Origin: Nissolia schottii
Taxonomy: Eukaryota > Streptophyta > Magnoliopsida > Fabales > Fabaceae
Length of the DNA stretch: 64,000 nucleotides
Reading direction: 5' to 3'
Assembly (NCBI GenBank): GCA_003254905.1
Contig: QANU01032235.1
Span: 1-64,000 of the forward strand
The position numbers and the translations under genes were made by a program. Position 1 is the first letter of the stretch, and every line of letters begins with the position of its first letter. Positions 29,269-43,353 of this stretch are shown here, piece by piece. The notes under the pieces were generated by a model, which was given only the letters and a program-made list of their open reading frames with translations, had not been told where the DNA came from and searched no databases.

Positions 29269-32200
29269 TTACCGATACCCTCTTCCTCTGCCACGACCAC
29301 GACCACCCCAGCCCCTTCCTCTACCTCTTGCACCGCCTCTTCCACCACCAGATAATCCTTCCAGCGCTCTATTGACAAGTTGGTTTTGCAAACCACCAGC
29401 ACCTCGACCCTTCTTTGATGCAATATTGTTGGACCCATTGGTAGCACTAGCAGGCCGTTTTGCCCTAAATTTCAATAGATAGGTCGGTCAACTTCAATTA
29501 TTTCTCTTGAACCAATCCATGAGATCTTTAAGAAACAAACTTTGTATCTAAACTGTAAATGAGGGCTAAAGATTAAAAGAGTAAAATTATCATTAAAAGA
29601 ACAGAAAAAGATACTATACCCAGCAGCTGGTGTAGTAGATGATGCAGGTTTTGTTGCCTCTTTCCATGAAAGATTGATTCGCTTATCTCCAATAAAAGAA
29701 GGCACTTTAGCATGTAATGGCTGGCACACAAAACAATTAATTAAATAATTAAATAATAATTAATTTAAAAATCATGTAAGCAAGAACTAATTTGCCTATT
29801 GCTGGAGTCTAGAAGTAGTTGCATCCCTCTTACCTTTGTCATGGTCAAAATGTTATTGCAGGTCCGCAACCCAGTTGTAGCATTCTGTTTTTTAGTTTTC
29901 TGCATCATCATGTTAAAATGTAAGCGCAAAATACAAGAGAAAGGAAATACAAAAACTTCCAAACCACAACATAAAACTCACAATTTTTTCCTTTTCTTCA
30001 TCAGTTTTAGCATCTGCCATAGATTTGTTGTTTTCAGCCATTCCTTGAGTTAATTTCTTAATTGTAGCCCGGGTGAACTCCTCAACATTATTCAATCTGC
30101 AAAAGAAAATTAACCAAAAATGTGATCAGAAAACCACCCAAAAAAAAAAAAAAAACTAAAACATCACCACACAAAATGTATACAAAAGGAGCAAAAATGG
30201 CAAAATAATGGAAAGCTTAACTACTAGACTGTCAAGAAAAAGACTGACCAGTAACTGAGAACTTACAATATAAAGTTTGTTTATTACTGAAACTCTGCGA
30301 AAGCCTCTTAATCTTAAAATCTTAACAACACCCTACTGCCCAATACACTACTAATGTCATAATTCATAAAAATCTATTCCCACCTTTGCATATTAATTGT
30401 CCATTTGGACTTTTTTAGTTCATCCTTAACTTAATGTATCTAGATACAAATTATATCTAGATACATTGATTAAAGATGAACCAAAAAATCAAATGGTCAC
30501 TTATTATGAAAGAGAGGGAGTGTTAGATATGAAATTAACTTTGGTCCCAATTGACACTCGACTAACAATAACTCAAGTTTGCATGGTGCACAAATTTACG
30601 TCTTAAGGGTTGGACAAATGAGAAGTATGATCAATAAAAAAGAGAGAGAGAATTCAGAGACACAGACATCCAGAACATTGGGGGTTAGACATGGCAGACA
30701 CCAGTAATTGTGATGACAATTTAGGCAAGGAGAAAGCATGAATTTTCAAAAGGAGTCAAGCTAATCTCCTGTGTTCCCAAGTAGTATGTAGAAGAAGAAA
30801 GAAAAAGCCAGGTGACAAATCCAACAGAAAATAAAAAGGATTACACACTACACAGATGAAATACACAGGATAGACAATTGGAAATGACTTTTTTTAATCA
30901 AATTGAAAGGAAACTTACAGGAATAAATACAAACGAGGATATAATATATGCAAGGACATCTGACACGCAGACCATATAATGTCTTAACAAACTATTGTTC
31001 AACCATAAATTTTCAAGTTGTCCACCTCAATGGAACTATATCATTGGAGTGGCTACATATCCAAGAATATTGGGTAGAAATTGCAGAGGCGATCTTTGTA
31101 CATTTTAGAGATTAATATAGTCATTACTTTATAAGCTTTTGAAAGTGACGGTTCTTGAAATGGTAAGAGAAATATCTACCGATACATATGAGCATAAGCT
31201 AAATAATCTTAAATAAAAACCAAAGAAAAGGTGAATTCTTTATTGTAAACAATTTATCGGAAGATAGATGTAATCATGATACCTCTCTGTAAAATCTTTG
31301 TAATGCTCTGAAAAGTCTTCTCCAAGCCTATCAGATGGCTGGCCAGTAACAATCTTGTAGCCGCATAAACTATTTGTAGCATTCGGAACCTACATTGCAA
31401 GCAAGTTCAGTTCGGCATTGCACATAAGGTATCCACACAATATTATGATTTTTTCTTAAAGAATAAACAAAGGCAATACCTTGTGAGCTAGATGATGAAA
31501 GGTGTACAACAAGCACTCAACATATGTAAAGTTCATCTCCTCTCCAGTCTTCTTCCAAGTCATGTATTTCTGAAAAGAGAAAACCAGCTTAGTAGGAAAG
31601 AAACAAAGATGAAAACAAACCATTTTAGTAAATATCAAGTAAATTGATATATTGATCCCTGAGAGGTTCACATTGATTTAATCCTCCAAAGATTTTCTGA
31701 TAGAAAATCCATCAAAGATTATTCACAAAAGTTAACTATAACACCCATAAATTTGACACAATAGAGAATGTGCTCAAAGCTTTGGGTTTATGTTAACTTC
31801 ATCCGCGAAGGACATGGTTGATCAGAATAGGAGAATTTGATGCAAAGAAATAGAGGGACTAAATGTAAATACAATCTTTTGGCGATCAAACATCAAGACA
31901 TTCATAAATATAATGGCATAGATAATGAAAAGTAACAGCTGAAATTTGCAGATAAATTATAACTCAATAATATTGATTACAGATCCCACATTAGCAGGTT
32001 AAAAATGTGCTTGCACCTTACATATAACAGCATAAACTAGAACCAGTAAACAAAAATGGCTATATTTTTATAGCAGAAAACAGTGCTATATCCAAAACAT
32101 TGATATATGCCAATTATGTCATTTTTCAACCAAGGTATACCTTCAACAACTGAACAATAGAAGGAAGCATTTGGCGAGATTCTTGTGGTGTTGTGTAAGG

Positions 32201-35200
32201 TGAAAATTCTGCAAGGCTTCTGAGCAAATCTACTTTCCGTTCTCCAGGAAGCTGAGAGACAATAAAACATTATAAAACAACTGATAGACATAGGTTCTTG
32301 TTTTCCCAACTGAATTAACTAAAGCATTACCTGGTCAAAAACAGGTATTATGTACTTGTTTATATAGTTGAGAAACTTGCTGCTAGATGCACCCCTCTGC
32401 CAGAAAGAAAAATGAAAATTGAGTTGGTTTAAGAAAAACTAAACTGGAAACAACACTGAAAAGGATAAACAGTTAATGTTGTAAACACTCCTTACCACAA
32501 CAAATGGAAGAGCCATGTGAAGGCATGATATGAGCCTGTCAATATGATCTGCATCTGAAACCTAAAAATTAAAATATAAGGAAACCACATTATGAGACCA
32601 ACAACTGATAATATTACTCACAGAACTACAACTTAAATCTGCAAGTATTGAAGCCTTTAAAAAAAAATCTTATATTACACATTCTTTTCGTATGTGTGCA
32701 ACACTTTAACTGATTTTTTTAGGGAAAGAGGTATTACATTGAACTGTGCATCTAAATCAGCTTGCCCTTCAATGATTCCAATCAGTTCTTTCATCCGCTC
32801 AGGTGGAGCCTTCTCTCCAAATAGGCTCAAGCTCTTCAGGAAGTCCATGAACATTCTAAATTCAATACCGGTTACATCTTCTAAACTCTGAAGAAATGAA
32901 CATCCATTAATATCCGAATATTTTATAAGTTACAACACTGAGAAATAGAGAACTTAACTGAAACAACAAAAATAATGAGTCAAAGTAATTGTGAATACCT
33001 TTTTTATGAGATCAGTAATGTGCCTTTCCATTTCTTCTTGGGGCTTCAGAAGTTCAGCTTTGATAGGGAAAACCTAAGCAAATATATTTGGTATTCAGTA
33101 TTGGCTTCTATTTTAATGATGAAACAAAATATAAGAGCCATTATAATCAAACATTTGTCTGCTTACCTTATCTCGAACAAAGTTTATAACCTTCTCACGA
33201 GTAACTTCATCTGCACTTGGCTCTTCAACACTCCCAATGTGCTTAAATAAAGCTGTCAAAGAAACTGCATTGACAATTATAAGAGAGAGACCAAAACAGC
33301 ACTAATTATAAATGTTTATAAACTATAAAGTACATTACGTGATTATTGGCCTAATATTAACTATTAAGCGTTCAAATGTGCTATCTAAAAACAAAGCCAA
33401 GAAATTTTTTCCGTAACTGTACCATTAAAAGCAATAAACCTATATCTGCACCATCACTTTGCCATGCAACACTAGCAAAATCATTGGAGGTTTGCAATTA
33501 ATTGCATCCTCTCTATCTGAGTACAAATATTTCGAGATTAATTACCACATAAAGGCTCCTCACCAATCTTAACAAGATACAGAAGAAACACTTCCTTATT
33601 TCAAACATGAAAAACTATTCAGCCCAACATCATGAGGACTCCAGCCCATTGCAAAACCAATATTTTCAAAGGAAAGCATTTCTTATTCATAAATATACGT
33701 GTTACATCCATTATTTAGGTGTTAGATAAAAGTAGTGTTCGATTGGCCTTTTCTTTTTGTTTTATATAGACGATAAGGTTTGACATGGATCTGTGTTGTG
33801 AGGACTTGGTTGTGGCATTCAGATAATAATGTTGGCTAGTATTATTGCGACAGCAAGGAAAAATTTTCAGTTTGAGTAAAACAAATGAACCACCATCTTA
33901 AGAAGAAGTTTATATGATAATGAAGATCAAAACACCAAAAACGGGTTCTCAAATTGAAGCTTAAGTAGATTACTACCAGCTAACAGTTATGGGCCCTAAG
34001 ATTGGTATTTGGTCATACATTTCTACTTATGTTACTCATTAATGTACATGCAACCCAGCAATCATCATACTATGCAACACCCAGAATTAGAAGCAAGTTA
34101 TTTTTGATTTAGTGTAGCATGAATACTAATGCTTTAGCATTAATGGATTGGAGGTCCTTAATAAAACTTGAATTATTTAACTACCATAATATTTTCTAAC
34201 AAAGATATTTTTGCTTAACATAAAAACATATCAAAATACCTTTCACGTCCTGCCTCAGCAGAGACATAAGAGCCTTGTGTACAGCATCACGCTCCACAAA
34301 TTCCTCTAAAAGCATCAATCAATAAAAAAGAACACCATCAGAATTTTAATCATAGCCAATTTCTCAAGAATCCTAAACCTTCAAAGACTGCAACTTACCA
34401 GCCCCAAGAATTTGCACTAGAATATCAACCATCTTGCCAATATTTTCGGGTGTATCCTTGCAGAAAAGAGGCAGTCCTCTAATTGCTTGCACCCGAACCT
34501 GTACAGCAGGAGATAAACACCAACGAGGGAAGTCAAACCTCAGCACATTCAGATTTCACCGATAAAACACAGAGAAAACCTAGCAACCTAGGTCCGACTA
34601 TATAAGCATATTTCTGTGCCCCCTTCTCCATACTCCATTTAATTTCATATCATAAATGGTATTGTTTTCTTCCTTCGAACACTTGGAGAGAGAAGAAATA
34701 AAGTAAGAAAGACATTAATGATGTTATGACAGCTTAACGACACAAGTAAGGAAAGATTCAACCGCAAAATACAATGTACCGCGCAATTTATTTCCATTCC
34801 GAACTGACAGGACACCAATTTTCCTTAGCCACGAAAATAAGTAAATAAATAAATAGAAAAGAGAGGAGAAATTCATATATGGTAATATAGTGCCATGCTG
34901 GATATTCAACATCCGCCTTGAGAGTATAGCTTGAAGCTGAGATGTCTTCCTCTCTAAGTGGTTAGGAACATATCCAGCATGACATCACACAAGCTTTTCA
35001 CGAAAAAGAGAGATACACAACTGACCCCGAGTTCTTCAGCCTCCACCAAATCGAGATGGGCGTAGAGGGCGGTGGCAGAGAGGTCAGGGAAGAACTTGTA
35101 GAACCTCGGAATGAGCTGCGCAGCTAGCTGCTTGGCCTTAACGCTCGCCTTGGCTGCATCTATAATACCCTGGTAATCCTTCACATGCTGCAAAACCATC

Positions 35201-35419
35201 ACGCAACATAACCCAAAAAAAAAAAAAAACACAATTCAAAAGGCGAGCATCACAACCTAAAACCCTAAGAATTAAAAATGGAACGAAAGTGAAATTCGGT
35301 GTTGTAGTTGAGAGAGAGAGAGGGGGGTTGACCTGAGACTTATCGGTGGCACTGTTGAGTTGCTCGCCGTACTCGTAGAGCTTCTCGATGTAAGCAGCCT
35401 CTTCGGAAGGGTCAGTCAT
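29269..35419 (-). CDS. API5: Apoptosis inhibitor 5 homologue (API5)
   Basis: API5 is a nuclear HEAT/ARM-repeat scaffold; the rice homologue acts with DEAD-box helicases in tapetal programmed cell death. About 16 short exons on the minus strand splice to roughly 550 residues. Start MTDPSEEAAYIEKLYEYGE (ATG at 35419), then KQLAAQLIPRFYKFFPDLS (exon 2), IRGLPLFCKD (near 34480), ERDAVHKALMSL (34290), EKVINFVRDK (33180), IEFRMFMDFLKSLS (32850), DADHIDRLISCLHMALPF (32545), FLNYINKYIIPVFDQ (32370), YVECLLYTFHHLAHK (31510), CGYKIVTGQPSDRLGEDFS (31350), a nuclear-type basic patch AKRPASATNGSNN (29450), and an RGG/RG-rich tail (GGRGGARGRGRGWGG) ending at TAA. The exon reading is continuous with no break seen. 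The RG-rich tail suggests RNA binding or arginine methylation, by inference. Confidence 0.95.
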
Positions 35420-37383
35420 TAGGGAGGGTCTGCGATTGAAATCAAAATTGGACGAATCGAAGGGTTTGGAAGAGAGTTTAGGTTTTTGAGTGTAGCACTT
35501 ACACTCACTCTCCGTTACTTAACTTGAGGGAAGAAGAAAGAGTAACTGTAGTACTGACCTGAACCAAAAAATAAAAACAAGGGTTAAAGTGAGAGTGTAG
35601 AGTTGGGATTGGGATTCAGTGAATGAAGGCCGAGTTTCGGCTTAAGCGCGCCTTATATATCTCTTCCCGCAGCGAAACCCAACTTTTCTCCACCTGGATA
35701 TCGACGACAGGTCGTTCTTGCTACTCTGCCGTAAACGGCAACACAACCCTCATAAAATCTTTGGAGAAGAAGCCACCCTTTTCCTCTAATAAATAAATGT
35801 CTTTTTTTTTTTTTTTTTTTTTTTCGAATGTATATGGGCTAAGTGGCTCCAAGGCAAAAACTGAACCTATTCTGACAATATATATTACATGAGTGAAAAT
35901 AAAAGATAGTATTTTACCTTAATCATAATTTGTTTTAATATTTGCTTCATATTTTTTTTTAAAAAAAAACTTTTCCTTTATTTCTGTATTTTTCTCTTTT
36001 TTTCTTTTAATTAAAAGTATGAATAAACAATCTTAAAAAAAAAAAATAAGTTCATAAACCGCTACTATTAAGAAAAGCAATGCTTACCAATTGAACCAAC
36101 CCCTGTTGATAAGCACTAACGTAATTATTGCTTAATGTCGTGAAAGCATTTTCGTTAAAACGGCATTCAAATTAGATTATATCGTGGGTAAATTTACTTG
36201 TGTTTTGTAAAATAGTAATAGTTTTTATATCTCTCACTTCCCTTAATTATAGTAAATCACGTGAATGGTTTTTTAACACCTTCGTTATAATTCAACGAAC
36301 ACGTTTTCGGGCCATCAAGCACTAACGTTCCTAAAACAGGACATGAAAAGAAAAAGCTATAGAGAAACGATTTCCTTTTGTAAGTTTTTTCCCCTCTCTC
36401 TCTCTTCAATTTCATAACCTCCCACCCTTGATGTTAATTTGAGGTAATAATGCGCAAACTGTTCTCTTAAAGAAAGAATTAAGATTTAAACTCTATAACT
36501 AACAATTAGAGACTCTTAATTACCATACTACTTAAAGAGTTGATTTGGCCTTACCAAATTGATGAGGGTTGAATAATGAGTCAAACAAGTAAAGCAATTC
36601 CAACATGGACGAACAGCCTCAAATCTCCTCAAAGAACCATCAAGCATTGACCTATTACTGGTAGCTATGATAACTATATGTGTAAGACCCACGATACGTC
36701 AAACACAAAGTCAATTGGTAACACGAGTGCTTATAAACCAATAGAGTGGTGATTATATCGGACACCAAAATAAAGGAGCTGGACTACAATATAATGTTAA
36801 ATATGAGGTATGAAGGTACACACATAATACCAAATAACATACAAGAAAGAAATATTAAACAACAATTCTACTATTGATCCATTATTTAATTTCTTCATCA
36901 ATTCAATGGCTAGGAAGACTTTCAAAACCTTGTCCTGGCATACAAGACTTGTTAAATTGCTTTAGTAAACAGTTAACAGAAAACAGATTGTTCATCTCAT
37001 GACATGTCCGCATGTTACAATAATGTTGTACATTTTCAGGCAAAGTTCTAATCCAAGATCTCTTTATTGTAACTAGATATGTTTCAGCAAGAAAGAAAGG
37101 AGAAAAAAATACTGCATTTGGGGCTACAATTGAAAGATCACTCCAAGTCCATTCCTAATCCACAAACAAACAACAATTGGATGTCAAGATGTTTTTGTAA
37201 AAATAAAACTCTCCTCTAACTAACGCATGAGACATTCCCTTTACGTTTCCTCCATTTCGCCGTAGGCTGCAGAAAGACAGCTCCATAGTTAGGTCCCTTC
37301 GGAACTTCATTACCCTTGCACGAATCAACCCTTCTACTTTTGCTTTACTGCTGTATTTTAGTACTCTGTCCAATTAAAAATGG
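35420..37383. other. API5 promoter side and ATP11 3' side; otherwise intergenic
   Basis: The first few hundred bases must contain the API5 leader and promoter (CT-rich stretches are visible around 35500-35720). A poly(T) run lies at about 35801-35824. The last 200-300 bases are probably the ATP11 3' untranslated region. No other gene is visible. Confidence 0.45.
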
Positions 37384-39563
37384 TCACAGAATAGGCATGT
37401 CCAACACTTGCAAGACATCCTTGAACTCAAAATCACGAGTTTCTTTGTTGAACCTCTCAACCAGTTTGTACCGCACATCATTCAAATAAAAAGACTGAGC
37501 AGTTTCCAAAAGCCATTTTGCCTCTGAGTCAGTCAGCTTGCTGGCAAATACAATATCCCCACGGATCAGTATCAAGTCCTTGCTCTCCGCAAATTCTTTG
37601 TAAAAGGTCACAGTAAAGTAAGGAGTTGCTTGTGTTCCCCTGGCCTTGTAATCTTCAAGACCTGTAAACATCATGTGTGGCGTCTGCACTGCAAGAAAAG
37701 GACTGAATATGTGACACAACAATCAAAGTGGCAGAAAGAAAATCAACTAGAAACACTCAATATATAAACTGTTTGTTTCAACATGGAAATCTTGTCAAAT
37801 TTTGAGATAACACAAGAAGCAATTTCTTGTGATACATTTGTTTTCTTCTAAACCAAATCAAACATACAATTTCAATGTATTCCAAGTTTAGGCTTATATC
37901 ACTGTTTTCAAATTCTCATTTCTAAGCGCTGTTTTCCACCGTTGAGATATCAATTTCAAAACTATGACCAAATAGCTGCACTGCCTAGTTATTCATAGTT
38001 AGTTCATAATTTCCATCAGTCCTGCTGTTCTCAACTCCAATAATTTAAAATTATGGCTTGGAATGTAGACCCATAGTGTTCCATCAGCCATGATCTTGTA
38101 TTCTCTGATCAGATTGGCCTTACACTATTTGTACTGGTAACCTAGATTATCAGGATAAATAGGGTTTCAAGGTCAGTGTTATCATATGTATCACAACTGT
38201 TTGGGCTCTTTTTAAAGAAGTAAACTATATCTTAATTGTGCTCCATCTATGCCTCTGTTTTTTCTCTTCCATTTCAAAAATTTCCTAGAATGTTCTTTTC
38301 TTATCTTTTACTCCTTCCACTTCAATATTTCAAGTTCTATCATAAACTCCCCACATCCCAAGAATATACAGTGATAACTATATCTGAAGTTGGAAAAAAA
38401 AGTCAGTTTCCAACATACAAAACATCAATCAGGTGTAACACAGTTTTACTTCGCAACAAATAGTAAATTTTTTAGAATGAGAGTAATTTCTATCATACCT
38501 TGTACAAACATTGTCGTATAACCGCTTCCTCTCCACAAAGGAATGACAAAATATCGACTGCCAAGGATAAATAAAGCTCAGAACATGAAATCTAGAATAG
38601 CTCAACTCAAATATCATAAATCAAGTATTAAAAAAAATGAATACCATTCTGAAGCTCTATGCTCCAGCAGGTTATAAAGTTTTGCTTTCATGGTTGCTCC
38701 AATATGACCTCTTCCCAAGTGATACTGAAATAAAACGAGCCAAATAACTAACGTAATCTCAATTAAAAAAAACAAAAGAAAAATCTACAAACGAAATATA
38801 ATTGCTAAACAACCTAACAGCTTTATCATGAAGTGCATCAGCATTCCATGATTCCATCAAAACTAAAGAAATCTGCTCTAGCTAAACAGTATCCAAACAG
38901 TAGAAAGGATGAAGTGTGTCACATTGAGCAACAAGAAAAAGCTTTTAACCAAGTCCACAAATTTTCTTTTAATCCTTCCTTTCTTCTTTCTTTAGTCGTC
39001 ATTTCCAACCCATCTTTTCAAATTTTATCAATCTCCAACAATTGAAACAAATCATACAAAATCAAGTGGCACTAATCTGATCCCTCAATGCACAGTAATA
39101 AAAAAATTCCTCCAACCAGCTTCCTTCACATTTCACACACACAAAAACATAAGAGTTCAATAATCAAAACACAAGGAAATCATAAAGTACAGATTGATGC
39201 ATGCTAATTGAGTAAAAGGAAATGAAACATTACATCATCCCAAATTGAAGCGATATCATCAGGGTACCGATCCTTCAATCTCTCAACGTCCACAATAGAA
39301 TCCAAGGGCTTGGGCTGCAAAGGGGTGAACCCAGTAGCGAACCTCGACGTCCTGCAAAAACCAAGCGAACCCCATTTCACGAAACTACCCGGAATTTCCG
39401 GTTGCTGCGGTTTCGGTGTGGTTGCTGCTCCGACAGAAACCGCAGAGAAAGAGCGTCTCAGGGAAGAAGAGCAAGCAGAAGCACAAGGGTCGTTGAAAAA
39501 CAGGCTTCTGGCCTTGGAGATAGATGCTATGGTCCTCGAGATTGCAGAGGATAACCTTTGCAT
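37384..39563 (-). CDS. ATP11: Mitochondrial F1-ATPase assembly factor, ATP11 family
   Basis: ATP11 is a matrix chaperone that binds free F1 beta subunit while the ATP synthase catalytic head is assembled. The start chosen is the ATG at 39563 (MQRLSSAISRTIASISKARS), giving an Arg/Ser-rich, acid-poor leader typical of a mitochondrial presequence. Exons follow at about 39239-39563 (ending with RLKDRYPDDIASIWDD), about 38645-38725 (YHLGRGHIGATMKAKLY), about 38499-38560 (RYFVIPLWRGSGYTTMFVQ) and 37384-37691 (TPHMMFTGLEDYKARG, PYFTVTFYKEFAESKDLIL, then LVERFNKETRDFEF and stop). These are the conserved ATP11 domain blocks in order. No break was found. It lies head-to-tail with API5, an arrangement I recall from Arabidopsis. 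Confidence 0.93.
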
Positions 39564-40229
39564 CGTAGGATTCAAAAACGAGAAAAAGAAACAAACTTGA
39601 CGATTGAATCTGTGGCTCTATCAGGTGCTTTCAGTGGATCCACTAGAAAGTAGTAGAAACGAGATAATCATTAAATCATGGTAATGGTTAGAGGTTAGAG
39701 GTTAGAAGAAGTTCAGTGGAGAATTTTATCGAACATTTGGTACGCAGTCACAGGAGAACTGGAGAAGAGCTTCCACTGCATAACTGCAATTTGCAAATTG
39801 CATCTTTGGACCAAAACTAACAAAATAAATGTTTAGGGGGCCTGACTCCAAGTTGGTTTTATGATATTACTTGCACAGGGCCCCGCCTGACTCCAAGTTT
39901 TTCCCAAAGTTGCTTGGGCCTAAGCCCAAAGTCATCTACTTATTTGTTTCTTGTAGGCTTATAGACAACTCAATAATAATACAATGTTATTTAATTAACA
40001 TCATTTAAAATTTATTTTACAATATTTTTCATCTCAAGCATAGGATGTGGTGGTCAGTAGTCTACCGCTTCATGGGATGTCAATTATTACGGTGGGATTA
40101 GTGTTAAATGATAAATTACAATGCGAAGGCTTCACTGGGATGAGATTATAACATAATGTAAATTTGCTTCTAATTTAGCACTCTAAACTTTTAAGAATAT
40201 GTTGATTACAAATGCATTTACTTAGCCCC
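39564..40229. other. ATP11 promoter side, intergenic
   Basis: Contains the upstream region of ATP11. No other feature is supported. Confidence 0.4.
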
Positions 40230-43200
40230 ATCCCAGTGGGGGTTTGGGAATTCATGAGGCTCGAACTATAAATGTTGCTTTGGTGGGTGGGGAAGCTTGT
40301 TTGGGAGCTTTTCCATCCTCAAAAGAAACCTTGGGCACATATGCTTCTTAACAACCCTACCAATATGTAAATGTGTTGCAATTGTTCCTCAACATGGCGT
40401 GCTATTTGCAAGGCTTTCATAGTTTTGCGTCATGGGTATGCCTTCTGCGTGGATAAAGCTCATGTCTCTTTTTTATTTGATAATTGGTTATAGGATGGAC
40501 CACTTTGTCAGTTGGTTTCATATGTTCATATATTTGATACTTAGTTGCGGGTTTGTGATGTTTGGAATACTGGTTCTTGGGATTTTAGCTTTCTTTCTAC
40601 TCCTTTTATTGATGTTGTTAAACATAAACTTGACAATGTGTTTATCTAGCTCCATCATACAACTGATGTCTATTTATGTGAAAAGAAGGTTCTATAGGTA
40701 GCTATTCAACAATTAGTGGGTACAAGTGGCTCCAATCAAGTATTTATTCGGGTCATACTGGTGAGGATTGGAAATGGTTGTGGAAGTTGTCGGCTTCTAA
40801 GAATTGCAAACATCTTTTGTGGTTGGATTGTCATAACTCGTTACCCACAGACTATGTCTGCTTCTATCAGGGCCTATGCGACTCCACTTAATGTGTTTGC
40901 TGCCATTCTAATGATGAGTCCATTATTTATTGCTTATTTTCTTGCCCTCAGGCTTCTTTTATTTGGCAGACTTTAGGGATTGTTTTCACTTCTAGTCCCT
41001 TGGATGGTCATATTTCTTGGCTGAAGGGGTTTGCTAACAGTAGGAATGTTGTTTTGTGGTGCACTACTATTTGGTGGATTTGGCGCTCATGCAATGAGGA
41101 GCAGATGAACGGTAACTTAATGTTTCTTCCTGTGATCATTGCTAATATTAGGTGTGATCTCATTGGTGCGGCCAACAACATTGAATTGGTCCTTACTACT
41201 ATTGCTTGTACTCATTGGGTCAGTTGGAATTGGCCTTTGCTTGACTACATTACTTTGAATATTGATGGTAGCTTACTGTTACAACCCAAAAATTATTACC
41301 AATATGCAAGAGATTAGTTCCTTTATGAAAACCTCTTATGAACACTTTTCATAAAAACATACATTTTAACTTTAGTTAAAAACAAATAAAAACTTTCTTT
41401 TCTGAATAAACATAAACTCTTTACAGTAAGTATAGGTGTACATGTAAAATATGTGACCGGTTCAAAGATTTTGCATGTATACAATTAGAACACTCTAGAC
41501 ACTAACTCGATTTTTAAAATAAAATAAATTTAACATATCTTATGGTTAGCTTCACCTCAAGGTGACTGCTGACTCAATATTTTTGATGTCGCTACAACTG
41601 ACCATGATCTCCATGCATTGCTGCTTCTACATCCTAACTTGCAACTAAAGGGAGAGGTTGAAGGGTGAGAACTCTGAGGAGAACCTCAATGAGTGAATGA
41701 TCACCCATAACACCCATGGGACATTTTGAAACATGGGCATACATATGCAATACATAGTAATACTATACATACAAAAATATCATAATACTAATAAATAAGC
41801 TTTCGTAAAAACATTTAAAATAAATAGCAGTTAGGGAGGTATCTATATAGACGGATCCTGAGTATTACAGTCTAGTTATATGTGCTAATGTCCGGGTCTC
41901 AGTATTTTGCCATATTCTACATGATACATGACACCAGACCTCACGATAGCCTTAAGTCTGGGCTTCACGGTCTTGTCCTAATTATTCTATATGTCTATTC
42001 TACATGACGATCGTACAAGGTATATCAAGGTCAACATAGATTATTGATGACTTATAGTTATATCCTAGATCTACTCCCATAAAAACGATTCAAATAAAAT
42101 GGCATGATAACTTATAACTAAAATAACTAATGACTGAAATAACTAACATGATCATAACATTTGAAATTCACGTACATATACATGCAACATGATGATCTTT
42201 ATGCAATAAAACAATGGTCTCATGGTGGTTCTAAAATTGTTTTTCATCATTTTCTAATTTTTTTAATAAACTATTTCATAAATAATTTCATAAACGTTAT
42301 ATAAATAAAATAAACACATTTCTATAAAATATTTCAATAAAACAATTTCATAAATAACTTCATAAATATTTTCTTAAAACAAATTCTTATTTTCTAACCA
42401 TGGTTTCGTTTTTATAAAAACGTGAAAAATACTAAAATTAAATCATATTTATAAAATATGAATATAAAATAATGATTAAAATAGACCCTGAGCAACAACT
42501 CACTTAACTGGAGTTGCTGGAGATTGACTGTTATTCCTCACGGGCTTGGTAGGAATTCGAACGATACCTCTGACTCGCTTGGAACATGCTAGCGGCATGA
42601 CGTTGACATTTTATGTGGAGACATTGCTTCCCCACAAACAAAGAAATAAAATAAAACTGACTTTCAAAGCACAACTTTTAAAGCTCTCTGAGTGAATTAA
42701 CAAGTAAAAATACTCAGGATAAAATTCTATTTATAAGGAAAAACTAACTTTCCCTCCGAGCCAATACACGTCGCACCTCTACAGCACTCCCTAACGACTG
42801 CAGCGATTTCCCTTTTCCGTGCCACTGCAACGGTTCACTGCTTTTTTTTTCATCAGGTCACTACACTCGCGAGGTAACCCGGGGGATACAAGTTTTGGTG
42901 GGCTTATTCATGGGGACGACAACCGTTGGATAGAGGGATTCCATGGTTTTATTGGGACTGTTAGAAACCTTCTTCCAGAGCTCTTGGCGGTTCAAGTTAG
43001 GCTTATGACAACTTGAATCAAGATTTCATGAGGGTGCTCTACGAGTGATTCACTTGACGTGGTTACACCTGTTGATTCAGAATTTGTGACTTCTCATATT
43101 TTTCAAGCTGTGATTTTTGACATCAGGGATTGGCTTCGCTAGGATTGGATAATGGATATGAAGCATGTCTTATGTGAGATTAATGCTTGTGTCAATTGTC

Positions 43201-43353
43201 CTGTGAAACAAACATATCTTGATGAGAGTAATTATAATTTACTTGTTGATGTCCCTAGAATTTATATAGCCTCCTTCATGAGGACTATAGGAGATCTATT
43301 CTCTTGCATTCTTAGTTTATTTTTCTGCCTTGCCCAAAAAAAAATAAAATCTG
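40230..43353 (+). mobile_element. LINE remnant interrupted by an LTR-type insertion
   Basis: The left part (about 40260-41276) has the C-terminal half of a plant LINE ORF2 in scattered frames: KLVWELFHPQKKPWAHML, CVDKAHVSFLFDNWL, a WKWLWKLSASKNCKHLLWL zinc-finger-type segment (about 40770), CPQASFIWQTLG (40950), WWIWRSCNEEQMNGN (41070) and the start of the RNase H-like domain, YITLNIDGSL (41245). The right part (42866-43353) continues that domain with RGNPGDTSFGGLIHG, EGFHGFIGT and LLPELLAVQ and ends in an A-rich tail at about 43337-43353. The two halves meet in the same frame across an insertion of about 1.59 kb. Stops and frameshifts show the LINE is dead, and its 5' half is missing. Confidence 0.8.
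41277..42865. mobile_element. Fossil LTR-type insertion (probably a solo LTR, Ty3/gypsy-like) inside the LINE
   Basis: The insert begins TGTTACAACCC and ends CACTACA, giving the short TGT...ACA inverted ends usual for LTRs. It carries no recognisable coding sequence. The flanking 5-mers CTTAC (41272-41276) and CTCGC (42866-42870) match at three of five positions, as a decayed 5-bp target duplication would. The reading of the host LINE resumes directly after it. The family assignment rests on ends and general look only. It is a relic and younger than the LINE it interrupts. Confidence 0.6.

Noticed and set aside
29250-29447. Val/Glu-rich frame over the API5 end
   Set aside because: It is the shifted frame of the RG-rich API5 tail, which is in phase with the upstream exons.
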